Shown here: positions 5,615-12,182 of the stretch, piece by piece | Layout: each line of letters starts with the position of its first letter | How positions within the stretch are numbered: the first letter of the stretch is position 1 | Assembly: GCA_005884705.1 (NCBI GenBank) | Contig: VBAF01000213.1 | Location: 543 to 15,625 of the forward strand | Origin: Alphaproteobacteria bacterium | GTDB taxonomy: Bacteria > Pseudomonadota > Alphaproteobacteria > Reyranellales > Reyranellaceae | Direction: 5' to 3' | Length of the DNA: 15,083 bases | Made by a program: the position numbers and the translations under genes | Notes under the pieces: generated by a model | Seen by the model: the letters and a program-made list of their open reading frames with translations, nothing else | Told to the model about the DNA's origin: nothing | The model's database searches: none

Positions 5615-7447
5615 TTAGTACACGCGCGCTTTGGGCGGGAAGGACTGCACGTCGTTGCTCATCGGCTGGAGATTGACCGGCCGGTAGTCGATGCGGGTCT
5701 TGCCCGTCTCGGGATCGACCCAGACCGCGGTGTGCTTCAGCCAGTTCTTGTCGTCGCGCTCGGGGAAGTCCTCGTGCGCATGCGCGCCGCGGCTCTCGTG
5801 GCGGTTGGCGGCGGAGTAGATCGTGCCCATCGCCTGCAGGATCAGGTTCTCGAACTCGAGCGTCTCCATCAGATCGGAGTTCCAGATCATCGAGCGGTCC
5901 TTGACCCGGATGTCGCCCTTGCCCGCGAACACCCTGTCCATGTTGGCGCAGCCCTCGGCCAGGGTCTTGGTGGTGCGGAATACCGCGCAATCGTTCTGCA
6001 TGGTCTTCTGCATCGTGGCGCGGAGCTGGGCGGTCGGCGTGCCGCCGCTGGCGTGGCGCAGCCTGTCGAGCCGGGCGATCGCCGCCTCGCCGGCGTGCTT
6101 CATGTCCTTGTGCGACTGGCCGGGCGTCATCTGCTCGGCGACGCGGTTGGCCGCGGAGCGGCCGAACACCACGAGCTCGAGCAGCGAGTTGGAGCCCAGG
6201 CGATTGGCGCCGTGCACGCCGACCGACGCCGCCTCGCCCAGCGCCATCAGGCCGGGCACGGCGGCGAACGGATCGCCGTCCCGCACCGTCATCGCCTCGC
6301 AGTGATAGTTCGCCGGGATGCCGCCCATGTTGTAGTGGCAGGTCGGCAGGATCGGGATCGGCTGCCGCGTGACGTCGACGCCGGCGAAGATGCGGGCGGT
6401 CTCGGCGATGCCGGGCAGGCGCTCGTGGATCACCTTGGGATCGAGATGCTCGACGTGCAGCTCGATGTAATCCTTGTTCGGCCCGCAGCCGCGGCCTTCG
6501 CGGATCTCGATGGTCATCGAGCGGCTGACGACGTCGCGCGAAGCGAGGTCCTTGGCCGACGGCGCATAGCGCTCCATGAAGCGCTCGCCGGTGCCGTTGG
6601 TGACGTAGCCGCCCTCGCCGCGCACGCCCTCGGTGATCAGGCAGCCGGCGCCGTAGATGCCGGTTGGATGGAACTGGATGAACTCGAGGTCCTGCAGCGG
6701 CAGGCCGGCGCGCAGCACCATGCCGCCGCCGTCGCCGGTGCAGGTATGGGCCGAGGTCGCGGTCTGGTAGACGCGGCCGTAGCCGCCGGTCGCCAGCACC
6801 GTCTTGTGGGCGCGGAAGCGATGGATCGTGCCGTCGTCGAGGTTCCAGGCGATGACGCCGCGGCACACGCCCTCGTCCATGATCAGGTCGAGCGCGAAAT
6901 ATTCGATGAAGAACTCGGCGTGGTTGCGGAGCGACTGCTGGTAGAGCGTATGCAGGATGGCGTGGCCGGTGCGGTCGGCGGCGGCGCAGGTGCGCTGGGC
7001 GATGCCCTTGCCGTACTCGGTGGTCATGCCGCCGAACGGACGCTGGTAGATCTTGCCCTCGGGCGTGCGGCTGAACGGCACGCCGAAATGCTCAAGCTCG
7101 ATGATCGCCGGGATGCCGTCGCGGCACATGTATTCGATCGCGTCCTGGTCGCCCAGCCAATCGGAGCCCTTGACCGTGTCGTACATGTGCCAGCGCCAGT
7201 CGTCGGGGCCCATGTTGCCGAGCGCCGCCGAGATGCCGCCCTGCGCCGCCACGGTGTGGCTGCGGGTCGGAAAGACCTTGGTGATGCAGGCGGTCTTGAA
7301 GCCCTTGTTGGCCATGCCGAAGGTCGCGCGCAGGCCGGCGCCGCCGGCCCCCACGACCACGACGTCGTACTCGTGCTCGATGATGGTATAGGCGCGGCCG
7401 CCGATGGTGAAGGTGCCGGGCGCGGCGCCGTTACTTGCCTCAGCCAT
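5615..7447 (-). CDS. sdhA: Succinate dehydrogenase flavoprotein subunit
   Basis: The 610-residue protein is the catalytic subunit of complex II, oxidising succinate to fumarate on the cytoplasmic face. YDVVVVGAGGAGLRA (27-41) is the FAD-binding dinucleotide fold. SHTVAAQGG contains His64, the expected covalent FAD attachment site. The substrate-site segments FHPTGIYGAGCLITEG and RGEGG, and the motif RLGSNSLLELVVFG, are intact, and the C-terminus ends PPKARVY as in alphaproteobacterial SdhA. The frame stays open well upstream into sdhD and sdhC, but the ATG at 7447 is chosen because GGAGG precedes it closely and family similarity begins there. It starts two bases after the sdhD stop, so translation of the two is probably coupled. 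Confidence 0.98.
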   Translation of the reverse strand: MAEASNGAAPGTFTIGGRAYTIIEHEYDVVVVGAGGAGLRATFGMANKGFKTACITKVFPTRSHTVAAQGGISAALGNMGPDDWRWHMYDTVKGSDWLGDQDAIEYMCRDGIPAIIELEHFGVPFSRTPEGKIYQRPFGGMTTEYGKGIAQRTCAAADRTGHAILHTLYQQSLRNHAEFFIEYFALDLIMDEGVCRGVIAWNLDDGTIHRFRAHKTVLATGGYGRVYQTATSAHTCTGDGGGMVLRAGLPLQDLEFIQFHPTGIYGAGCLITEGVRGEGGYVTNGTGERFMERYAPSAKDLASRDVVSRSMTIEIREGRGCGPNKDYIELHVEHLDPKVIHERLPGIAETARIFAGVDVTRQPIPILPTCHYNMGGIPANYHCEAMTVRDGDPFAAVPGLMALGEAASVGVHGANRLGSNSLLELVVFGRSAANRVAEQMTPGQSHKDMKHAGEAAIARLDRLRHASGGTPTAQLRATMQKTMQNDCAVFRTTKTLAEGCANMDRVFAGKGDIRVKDRSMIWNSDLMETLEFENLILQAMGTIYSAANRHESRGAHAHEDFPERDDKNWLKHTAVWVDPETGKTRIDYRPVNLQPMSNDVQSFPPKARVY

Positions 7448-7449
7448 GA

Positions 7450-7830
7450 CTAGCCTCCGAGACCGATACGCAGGATGGCCACGATGGCGCCGAGGCCAAA
7501 GAGCGCGGCGAGGAACTTGGTGAGGACGATCATCGCGACGCGCAGCGCGCCGTTGGTGTAGTCCTCCCACACCACCTGCATGCCGAGCTGGCCGTGATGC
7601 AGGCCGATGCCGATGGTCAGGATCAGCAGCACTATGACCAGCGGCGAGCCGATCCAGGCACGCACGACGGCATAGTCGGCGCCGCTCAGCATGACCAGCG
7701 AGACGGCGAACCACACGACCAGCGGGATCAGCGCAATCGCGGTCAGCCGCTGGACCCACCAGTGATGCACACCGTCCCTGGCCGAACCGAGGCCGCGGGC
7801 GCGGGCGAGAGGCGTTCTGCGATCGTCCAT
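7450..7830 (-). CDS. sdhD: Succinate dehydrogenase membrane anchor subunit
   Basis: The 126-residue protein has three membrane helices at about 29-48, 62-79 and 98-120. GLHHGQLGMQVVWEDY aligns with the E. coli SdhD heme/quinone segment, so His79 is the predicted axial heme b ligand and Tyr91 the predicted quinone-site tyrosine. The N-terminal HHWWVQRLTAIAL is the usual lead into helix 1. With SdhC it anchors SdhAB in the cytoplasmic membrane and forms the ubiquinone site. A good AGGAGG site lies in the nine-base gap after sdhC. The N-terminal tail before residue 20 is Arg-rich, as is usual for a cytoplasmic end. Confidence 0.93.
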   Translation of the reverse strand: MDDRRTPLARARGLGSARDGVHHWWVQRLTAIALIPLVVWFAVSLVMLSGADYAVVRAWIGSPLVIVLLILTIGIGLHHGQLGMQVVWEDYTNGALRVAMIVLTKFLAALFGLGAIVAILRIGLGG

Positions 7831-7839
7831 GGTCGCCTC

Positions 7840-8241
7840 CTAGTAGATCAGCCGGAGGCCGACGATCCACGACAGCGCCGTGGCGACCAGCGAGACGGCG
7901 ACGACGATCCAGCCGCTGCGATAGGCGTCCTTCAGCTCGAAGCCGTAGCCCGCGTCCCAGAACAGATGCCGGATGCCGTTGCACAGGTGATAGAAGCCGC
8001 TGAACAGCCAGCCGCCCAGCACCAGGCGGCCGACGATCGAGGTGTTGAAGCTCTGGAAGGTGGCGTAGGCGCGCGGGCTCGCCGCCGCGCACATCACCCA
8101 GACCGCGAGATAAAGCGCCCCGACCGCGAGCGCGATGCCGGTCGCGCGGTGCAGGATCGACAGCATCGAGGTGAGTTGCGGGCGGTAGATCTGGAGATGG
8201 GGGGAGAGCGGCCGATGGACCGGCCGATTGGCGACGCTCAT
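7840..8241 (-). CDS. sdhC: Succinate dehydrogenase cytochrome b556 subunit
   Basis: The 133-residue protein begins with the family signature RPLSPHLQIYRPQLTSMLSI followed by LHRATG (31-35), where the Ser and Arg residues belong to the quinone pocket in characterised complexes. YHLCNGIRHLFWD (84-96) contains His85, the expected axial heme b ligand, and the second family histidine at 92. Three membrane helices fall at about 33-54, 68-90 and 108-130. It is the first sdh gene in transcription order. AGAGGA at 8251-8256 is nine bases before the ATG. A 50-base gap separates it from the mesaconyl-CoA hydratase stop upstream, so it may be read through from that gene or from a promoter in the gap. Confidence 0.95.
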   Translation of the reverse strand: MSVANRPVHRPLSPHLQIYRPQLTSMLSILHRATGIALAVGALYLAVWVMCAAASPRAYATFQSFNTSIVGRLVLGGWLFSGFYHLCNGIRHLFWDAGYGFELKDAYRSGWIVVAVSLVATALSWIVGLRLIY

Positions 8242-8267
8242 CGCGTTAAGTCCTCTGTTTGACTAGC

Positions 8268-8295
8268 TTTTTAACCCCCTGCCCCCCTAAGTCAA
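8268..8295 (-). promoter_or_regulatory. sdhC: Candidate internal promoter for sdhCDAB
   Basis: On the minus strand TTGACT (8295-8290, 5 of 6 matches to the -35 consensus) is followed after 16 bases by TAAAAA (8273-8268, 4 of 6). The -35 overlaps the stop codon of the upstream hydratase. The spacer holds two G runs (six and five). The predicted start lies about 20 bases before the sdhC ATG. Confidence 0.35.
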
Positions 8296-9353
8296 CGACG
8301 CGGCATCAGCAGCCAGTAGTCGAGATCGAGCACGACGGCCGGATGATACTTGCCGTCGGCTGCTTTGCCCGGAAAGTCGGCGCACGGGCAGTCCTTGGTC
8401 GCGATGGTGCGCATGCGCAGCGCGCCGATGTCGTTCCGTTGCGGCAGCGCTGCCTTTTCCAGCACTTCCGACCAGGCATAGATCGTGTCGCCGCCGAAGG
8501 TCGGCGCGACATGGCTGCCGCCGTTGATGGCCGCAACGCGAAACCCGTTGGCCAGCCCGTTGAAGCTGAGCGCCCGCGCCAGCGAAATCACATGCCCGCC
8601 ATAGGCGAGCCGCCGGCCGAAGCGGGTGGTCTTGCCGGCATGGGCGTCGAAATGGACGCGCGCGGTGTTCTGATAGAGCCGCGTCGAGAACATGTGGTCG
8701 GAGTCCTCGAGCGTCATGCCGCTCACATGGTCGATGCGCTCGCCCGGCGCGTAGTCTTCCCAGCGATGCGCCGAGCCGGCGGCTTCGTCGTCGTAGCCCA
8801 TCATCGAGAGGTCCGGCACGATCAGGTCGGCCGGCGCGACCGCCGCGGCCGTCTTCGGCACGGTCGGCGCCGCCACCCCGGCGGCAGGATCGCGTTTGTG
8901 CACCATCACCCAGCGGATGTAGTCGAGCACCGTCTCGGCGCGCTGGTTGATGCCGACCGAGCGCACCCACACCACGCCGCTCTGCTTGTTGGAATTCTCG
9001 CGCAGGCCCAGCACGGTCGACGACACCGACAGCGTGTCGCCGGGAAACACCGGGACGCCCCAGCGGAACTCGGCGTAGCCCAGATTGGCGACGGCGTTGA
9101 CCGAGACGTCGGGTACCGTCTTGCCGATCACGACATGGAAGACCAGCAGGTCGTCCAACGGCGCACGCGGCAGGCCGAGCGCGCGGGCAAAGACGTCCGA
9201 CGAGTTGATGGCGAAGCGCGAGCCGTAGAGCGCCACGTTCAGCGCCGCATCGGCCTCGGTCAGCGTGCGCGGCGTGGCGTGGCGGATCTCCTGGCCGACG
9301 CGAAAGTCCTCGAAGAAGTTGCCGGTCTCGGTCTTGCTGTTGCGCCGCGTCAT
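8292..9353 (-). CDS. Mesaconyl-CoA hydratase (double hot-dog MaoC family)
   Basis: The 353-residue protein has two MaoC-like hot-dog domains. The N-terminal half carries RFAINSSDVFARALGLPRAP, DDLLVFHVVIGKTVPDVSVN, AVANLGYAEFRWG and SNKQSGVVWVRSVGINQ, segments I recognise from mesaconyl-CoA hydratases (Mch/MeaC). The C-terminal half has STRLYQNTARVHFDAHAG, RFGRRLAYGGHVISLARALS and FNGLANGF. The enzyme interconverts mesaconyl-CoA and beta-methylmalyl-CoA in the ethylmalonyl-CoA pathway and in C5-dicarboxylate breakdown; itaconyl- or other branched enoyl-CoA hydration is the alternative. Its ATG overlaps the TGA of the upstream CitE-like gene by one base (TGATG), so the pair is co-translated. 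I use the ATG at 9353, although the frame is open further upstream, because similarity starts there and the overlap is typical of coupling. No ethylmalonyl-CoA pathway mutase or reductase is in the window. Confidence 0.88.
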   Translation of the reverse strand: MTRRNSKTETGNFFEDFRVGQEIRHATPRTLTEADAALNVALYGSRFAINSSDVFARALGLPRAPLDDLLVFHVVIGKTVPDVSVNAVANLGYAEFRWGVPVFPGDTLSVSSTVLGLRENSNKQSGVVWVRSVGINQRAETVLDYIRWVMVHKRDPAAGVAAPTVPKTAAAVAPADLIVPDLSMMGYDDEAAGSAHRWEDYAPGERIDHVSGMTLEDSDHMFSTRLYQNTARVHFDAHAGKTTRFGRRLAYGGHVISLARALSFNGLANGFRVAAINGGSHVAPTFGGDTIYAWSEVLEKAALPQRNDIGALRMRTIATKDCPCADFPGKAADGKYHPAVVLDLDYWLLMPRR

Positions 9354-10228
9354 CAGGCTGCCCGCCGCTCCTCGATCGCCGCCGCGAGCGCCAGCGCGCG
9401 CTCGGCCTGCTCGACGTGAAGGTTCTCGATCATGCGGCCGTCGACCGTGACCACGCCCTTGCCTGCGGCCTGCGCCGCCTTGAAGGCGGCGACGATCTTG
9501 CCCGCCATCTCGAGCTCGGCGGCCGACGGCGCGAAGATCTCGTTGCACGGCTCGATCTGGCTGGGATGGATCAGCGTCTTGCCGTCGAAGCCCATCTCCA
9601 GCCCCTGCCGGCAGATTTCCTTGAAGCCCGCGGCGTCCTGGATGTCGTTGTAGACGCCGTCGAGGATGGTGAGGCCATGCGCCCGCGCGGCCAGCATGCC
9701 GATGCCGAGCGCGGTGATCATCGGCAGGCGCATCGGCGTATGGCGCGCCCGCATGTCCTTCACCAGGTCGTTGGTGCCCATGACGAACAGTTTGAGCCGC
9801 TTGTGCGAGGCCGCGATCTCCTCGGCGCGCAGGACGCCGAGCGGCGTCTCCATCATCGCCCATACCGCCATCGACCTGGGCGCCCCGGCCTGCTCGAGCT
9901 GCGCCACGATGGCTGCCATATCGCCCGCGCTTTCGACCTTGGGCACCAGGATCGCGTCGGCGCCCGAGGTTGCGATGGCGGCGACGTCGGCCTTGCCCCA
10001 GGGTGTGCCGAGCCCGTTGCAGCGGATGGCGATCTCGCGCTTGCCGTAGGCCTTGCTGCGGGCCGCCGCCACGACATTGCCGCGCGCCGCCTCCTTGGCG
10101 TCCGGCGCGACGGCGTCCTCCAAGTCGAAGATCAAGGCGTCGGCCGGCAGCCCTTGCGCCTTCTCCAGCGCGCGCGTGTTGGCGCCCGGCATATAGAGAA
10201 CGCTGCGGCGCGGGCGGACATCAGGCAT
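9353..10228 (-). CDS. mcl2: CoA ester lyase of the CitE/Mcl2 type, probable (3S)-malyl-CoA thioesterase
   Basis: The 291-residue protein is an HpcH/HpaI-fold acyl-CoA lyase. It opens PRRSVLYMPGANTRALEKAQ, then IFDLEDAVAPDAK (33-45), IRCNG with Arg69, WAMMETPLG with metal-ligand Glu127, and VMGTNDL with metal-ligand Asp154. DGVYNDIQDAAGF and FDGKTLIHPSQIEPCNEIF follow, and the end carries VVTVDGRMIENLHVEQAERA. The opening, the GTNDL motif and the ENLH tail agree with Rhodobacter Mcl2, which hydrolyses (3S)-malyl-CoA to malate, better than with Mcl1, the malyl/methylmalyl-CoA lyase. Lyase activity cannot be excluded, and many relatives are annotated only as CitE-like. The ATG at 10228 has GGGGAG seven bases upstream. 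It is first in the block leading to mch and sdhCDAB. Confidence 0.85.
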   Translation of the reverse strand: MPDVRPRRSVLYMPGANTRALEKAQGLPADALIFDLEDAVAPDAKEAARGNVVAAARSKAYGKREIAIRCNGLGTPWGKADVAAIATSGADAILVPKVESAGDMAAIVAQLEQAGAPRSMAVWAMMETPLGVLRAEEIAASHKRLKLFVMGTNDLVKDMRARHTPMRLPMITALGIGMLAARAHGLTILDGVYNDIQDAAGFKEICRQGLEMGFDGKTLIHPSQIEPCNEIFAPSAAELEMAGKIVAAFKAAQAAGKGVVTVDGRMIENLHVEQAERALALAAAIEERRAA

Positions 10229-10254
10229 GGCGGAACTCCCCGAACGAGCGGCGG

Positions 10255-10282
10255 ACTATAATGAGGGCGCCCCTTGTGGCAA
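10255..10282 (-). promoter_or_regulatory. mcl2: Candidate sigma70-type promoter of the mcl2-mch(-sdh) unit
   Basis: On the minus strand TTGCCA (10282-10277) and TATAGT (10260-10255) each match 5 of 6 consensus positions, with a 16-base spacer. The predicted start is about 20 bases before the mcl2 ATG, leaving room for the GGGGAG ribosome site at 10236-10241. It is the best promoter match I found in the window. Confidence 0.55.
10257..10262 (+). promoter_or_regulatory. pdxY: Candidate -10 element for pdxY
   Basis: A perfect TATAAT lies on the plus strand and shares four bases with the opposite-strand -10 of mcl2. No convincing -35 is found 15-18 bases upstream, so this side may need an activator or be incidental. 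The predicted start near 10269 gives a leader of about 27 bases and supports the pdxY start at 10296 over the earlier in-frame ATG at 10227. Confidence 0.3.
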
Positions 10283-10295
10283 GGTGGCCGCGGCC

Positions 10296-11147
10296 ATGCG
10301 CTTTCTCTCGCTTCAGAGCCATGTCGCCTACGGCTATGTCGGCAATCGGGCAGCGACGTTTCCCCTGCAACGATTGGGCCATGAGGTCTGGGCGGTGAAC
10401 ACGGTCGAGTTTTCGAACCACACCGGCTATGGCGCGTGGCAGGGCCGCACGGCGTCGGCCGAACAAGTCGCCGACATCGTGCACGGCATCGAGGCGCTCG
10501 GCCTGCTCGCCAGCTGCGACGCCCTGCTGACCGGCTATGTCGGCGACGCGGCGCTGGGCGACGTCGTCCTCGACACCGCCCGCAAGGTGCGCGCGGCGAA
10601 CCCCAAGGCCGTCTGGTGCTGCGATCCGGTGCTGGGCGACATCGACACCGGCATCTACGTGAAGCCCGGCATCGACAGCTTCTTCAAGAACCGCGCCCTG
10701 CCCCTGGCCGACCTGATCACCCCCAACCATTTCGAGCTCGAGCACCTGACGGACCGGACGGTCGAGACGCTGGACGAAGCGGTGGCGGCGGCGCGCAGCC
10801 TGCTCGCCGGCCCACGGCTCGCGCTGGTCACCAGCTTTCGCCGCGCCGGCGGCCATGCCGAGCAGATCGAGATGCTGGCGGTGACGCCGGACGCAGCCTG
10901 GCGCATCGTCACGCCGTTGATTGCCTTCGAGATAATGCCCAACGGCACGGGAGATGCGGTGGCCGCCCTGTTCACGGCGCATTGGCTGGCAAGCGGCGAC
11001 ATCGCCGCGGCGCTGGGCAAAGCCGCGTCCTCGATCTGGGCCGTGCTCGAGGCGACCCGCGCGATGGGCGAGCGCGAGCTGCAGCTTGTCGCCGCGCAGG
11101 ACCGCCTGGTGTCGCCGCCGCGACGCTTCACCGCCGAACGCCTCTAG
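10296..11147 (+). CDS. pdxY: Pyridoxal/pyridoxine kinase (PdxY type)
   Basis: The 283-residue protein is a ribokinase-fold kinase of the B6 salvage pathway, phosphorylating pyridoxal (and perhaps pyridoxamine or pyridoxine) with ATP in the cytoplasm. It shows LSLQSHVAYGYVGNRAATFP (4-23) with the substrate-site QSHV, VNTVEFSNHTGYGAWQG (34-50), CCDPVLGD (108-115), LITPNHFELEHLT (140-152) and MPNGTGDAVAALF with the catalytic-base Asp220. Length is normal for PdxY. I start at the ATG at 10296 because similarity begins immediately and a weak AAGGTGG site lies about eight bases before it; the in-frame ATG at 10227 would place the promoter-like TATAAT inside the gene. It is divergent from mcl2 and followed after five bases by a LysE-family gene. 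Confidence 0.94.
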   Translation: MRFLSLQSHVAYGYVGNRAATFPLQRLGHEVWAVNTVEFSNHTGYGAWQGRTASAEQVADIVHGIEALGLLASCDALLTGYVGDAALGDVVLDTARKVRAANPKAVWCCDPVLGDIDTGIYVKPGIDSFFKNRALPLADLITPNHFELEHLTDRTVETLDEAVAAARSLLAGPRLALVTSFRRAGGHAEQIEMLAVTPDAAWRIVTPLIAFEIMPNGTGDAVAALFTAHWLASGDIAAALGKAASSIWAVLEATRAMGERELQLVAAQDRLVSPPRRFTAERL

Positions 11148-11152
11148 AATCG

Positions 11153-11848
11153 ATGCACGTTCCGGGCTTCGTCTTCAATCCGATCGTGCTCGCGATCGAG
11201 GGAGCGGTGATCGGCTTCCTGATCGCCGTGCCGGTCGGACCGGCGGCGGCGCTCTGCATCCGCCGCTCGATCACCGTCGGCGCAGTCGCGGGCTACCTGA
11301 CGGGCCTGGGGGCGGCGCTGGGCGACGCGGTGTTCGGCGCCGTTGCCGCCTTTGGCCTGAGCTTCGTCGAGGAATTCGTCGCCCGCCACGAGGGCTGGCT
11401 GCGCGGCATCGGCGGCGTGATCCTGGTGGCGATGGGTTGGACGACCATGCGCCATCGCCTGCCGACCGTCGGCGACCCGGTGGCCGAGGATCGCGAGCAC
11501 ATGGTCACGACCCACTTCCACTTCACCACCTCGAGCTTCTTCATCACGGTGTTCAATCCGCTCACGCTGATGGCGTTTGGCGCAGCCTTTGCTGGCCGCG
11601 ACCTCGCCGGCGTCGGCGCCAGCCTGCCCGACGCTGCAGCCCTGGTCGCCGGCGTGTTCAGCGGCGCGCTCGCCTGGTGGGCGATCGTCTGCACCGCCGC
11701 GGTATCGCTGCGCCAGCATTTCACCGGCAAGGGCATCCTGTGGCTGAACCGCATTGCCGGCGCGGTGATCCTGGCGTTCGGCGTGGTGGCGCTGGTCTCG
11801 CTGCTGCCGCTGCCGTGGCGCCACTGGGCGCGCGCGCTCGACCTCTAG
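11153..11848 (+). CDS. LysE/RhtB-family amino-acid exporter
   Basis: The 231-residue membrane protein begins its conserved region with GFLIAVPVGPAAALCIRRSI (21-40), the Gly-Pro motif of LysE transporters, then GYLTGLGAALGDAVFGAVAA (47-66). Hydrophobic spans fall at about 12-30, 44-70, 84-98, 125-150, 160-183 and 198-219, giving the expected six helices. FNPLTLMAFGAAFAG (134-148) is the second family motif (NP near helix 4). A His/acid-rich loop at about 101-124 sits between the halves. LysE proteins export amino acids or related solutes; the substrate here is unknown. The ATG is five bases past the pdxY stop with no good ribosome site, so translation is probably coupled. Its TAG stop lies in the terminal repeat of the downstream palindromic element. 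Confidence 0.9.
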   Translation: MHVPGFVFNPIVLAIEGAVIGFLIAVPVGPAAALCIRRSITVGAVAGYLTGLGAALGDAVFGAVAAFGLSFVEEFVARHEGWLRGIGGVILVAMGWTTMRHRLPTVGDPVAEDREHMVTTHFHFTTSSFFITVFNPLTLMAFGAAFAGRDLAGVGASLPDAAALVAGVFSGALAWWAIVCTAAVSLRQHFTGKGILWLNRIAGAVILAFGVVALVSLLPLPWRHWARALDL

Positions 11849-11973
11849 AGCATATTCCGTCCAGCTGGAAATCAGCCGGACGGAATATGCCCTGTGGGAT
11901 CAGTATCGCCGGTGCGCGCATTTCCGATCAGATGGAACCGCGAGCGGTTCCATCTGATCGGAAATCGCTCTAG
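11845..11973. repeat. Two-hairpin mosaic palindromic element with CTAGAGC inverted ends
   Basis: The element starts CTAGAGC (11845-11851) and ends with its complement GCTCTAG (11967-11973). Hairpin 1: GCATATTCCGTCC (11850-11862) pairs perfectly with 11878-11890, and GCTG/CAGC adds four inner pairs around a GAAAT loop after one A-C mismatch. Hairpin 2: TTTCCGATCAGATGGAACCG (11921-11940) pairs perfectly over 20 bases with 11945-11964 around a CGAG loop, with one more A-T pair outside. A 29-base spacer (11891-11919) separates them. The layout is that of short interspersed palindromic elements (BIME/RIME-like) known in proteobacteria. It could also end the pdxY-LysE transcript. Confidence 0.85.
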
Positions 11974-12001
11974 CGACCGTTTCGACCGTTTTCGCCGTTT
12001 T
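11974..12001. repeat. Short degenerate repeats, CGACCGTTT-like
   Basis: CGACCGTTT (11974-11982), CGACCGTTTT (11983-11992) and CGCCGTTTTTT (from 11993) follow each other directly at 9-10 base spacing, immediately outside the CTAGAGC-bounded element. They may be slippage-derived. The trailing T run could contribute to ending plus-strand transcripts. Confidence 0.5.
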
Positions 12002-12003
12002 TT

Positions 12004-12041
12004 CCGGACTCTGCGCTTTTCACCGGACTCTGCGCTTTTCA
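12004..12041. repeat. Exact 19-bp tandem duplication
   Basis: CCGGACTCTGCGCTTTTCA occurs twice with no gap and no mismatch (12004-12022 and 12023-12041). No reading frame on either strand looks coding here. Between this and the next hairpin (12042-12128) I see nothing recognisable. Confidence 0.9.
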
Positions 12042-12128
12042 GAAGACGTGTCGCCACGGCGCGCGGGGTTCAGGCATTGGCGGAAACTGCAGAAGCTCCG
12101 GAATCCCCGGGAAGACGCCGGCTCAAAT

Positions 12129-12179
12129 CGATTAAGCCATAAATGCCGAAATTCGATTTTCGGCATTTATGGTTAATCG
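12129..12179. repeat. Long bulged hairpin just past the nitroreductase stop; possible terminator
   Basis: CCATAAATGCCGAAA (12137-12151) pairs perfectly with TTTCGGCATTTATGG (12158-12172) around a six-base loop. CGATTAA (12129-12135) pairs with TTAATCG (12173-12179) with only G12136 bulged, giving 22 pairs in all. It begins three bases past the minus-strand nitroreductase stop, so it may end that transcript, though no T-tract follows. It is far more AT-rich than its surroundings. Confidence 0.75.
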
Positions 12180-12182
12180 CTA

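Noticed and set aside
4060..5676. Long plus-strand open frame antisense to aapJ and sdhB
   Set aside because: It spans the stop, the intergenic gap and two well-supported opposite genes, and its composition is that of an antisense shadow.
5555..7453. Long plus-strand open frame antisense to sdhA (about 630 codons)
   Set aside because: It is a shadow of GC-rich codon usage in sdhA: it is His/Ala/Arg/Val-rich with no recognisable domain, whereas sdhA itself is unambiguous.
10436..11152. Upstream extension of the LysE-family frame through pdxY
   Set aside because: The extension is Arg/Gly/Pro-rich shadow of pdxY. Hydrophobic helices and family motifs begin only after the ATG at 11153.
11872..12142. 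Short open frames on both strands of the repeat-rich gap
   Set aside because: They run straight through palindromes and the tandem repeat, are Arg/Lys- or Ser-rich, and have no ribosome sites.
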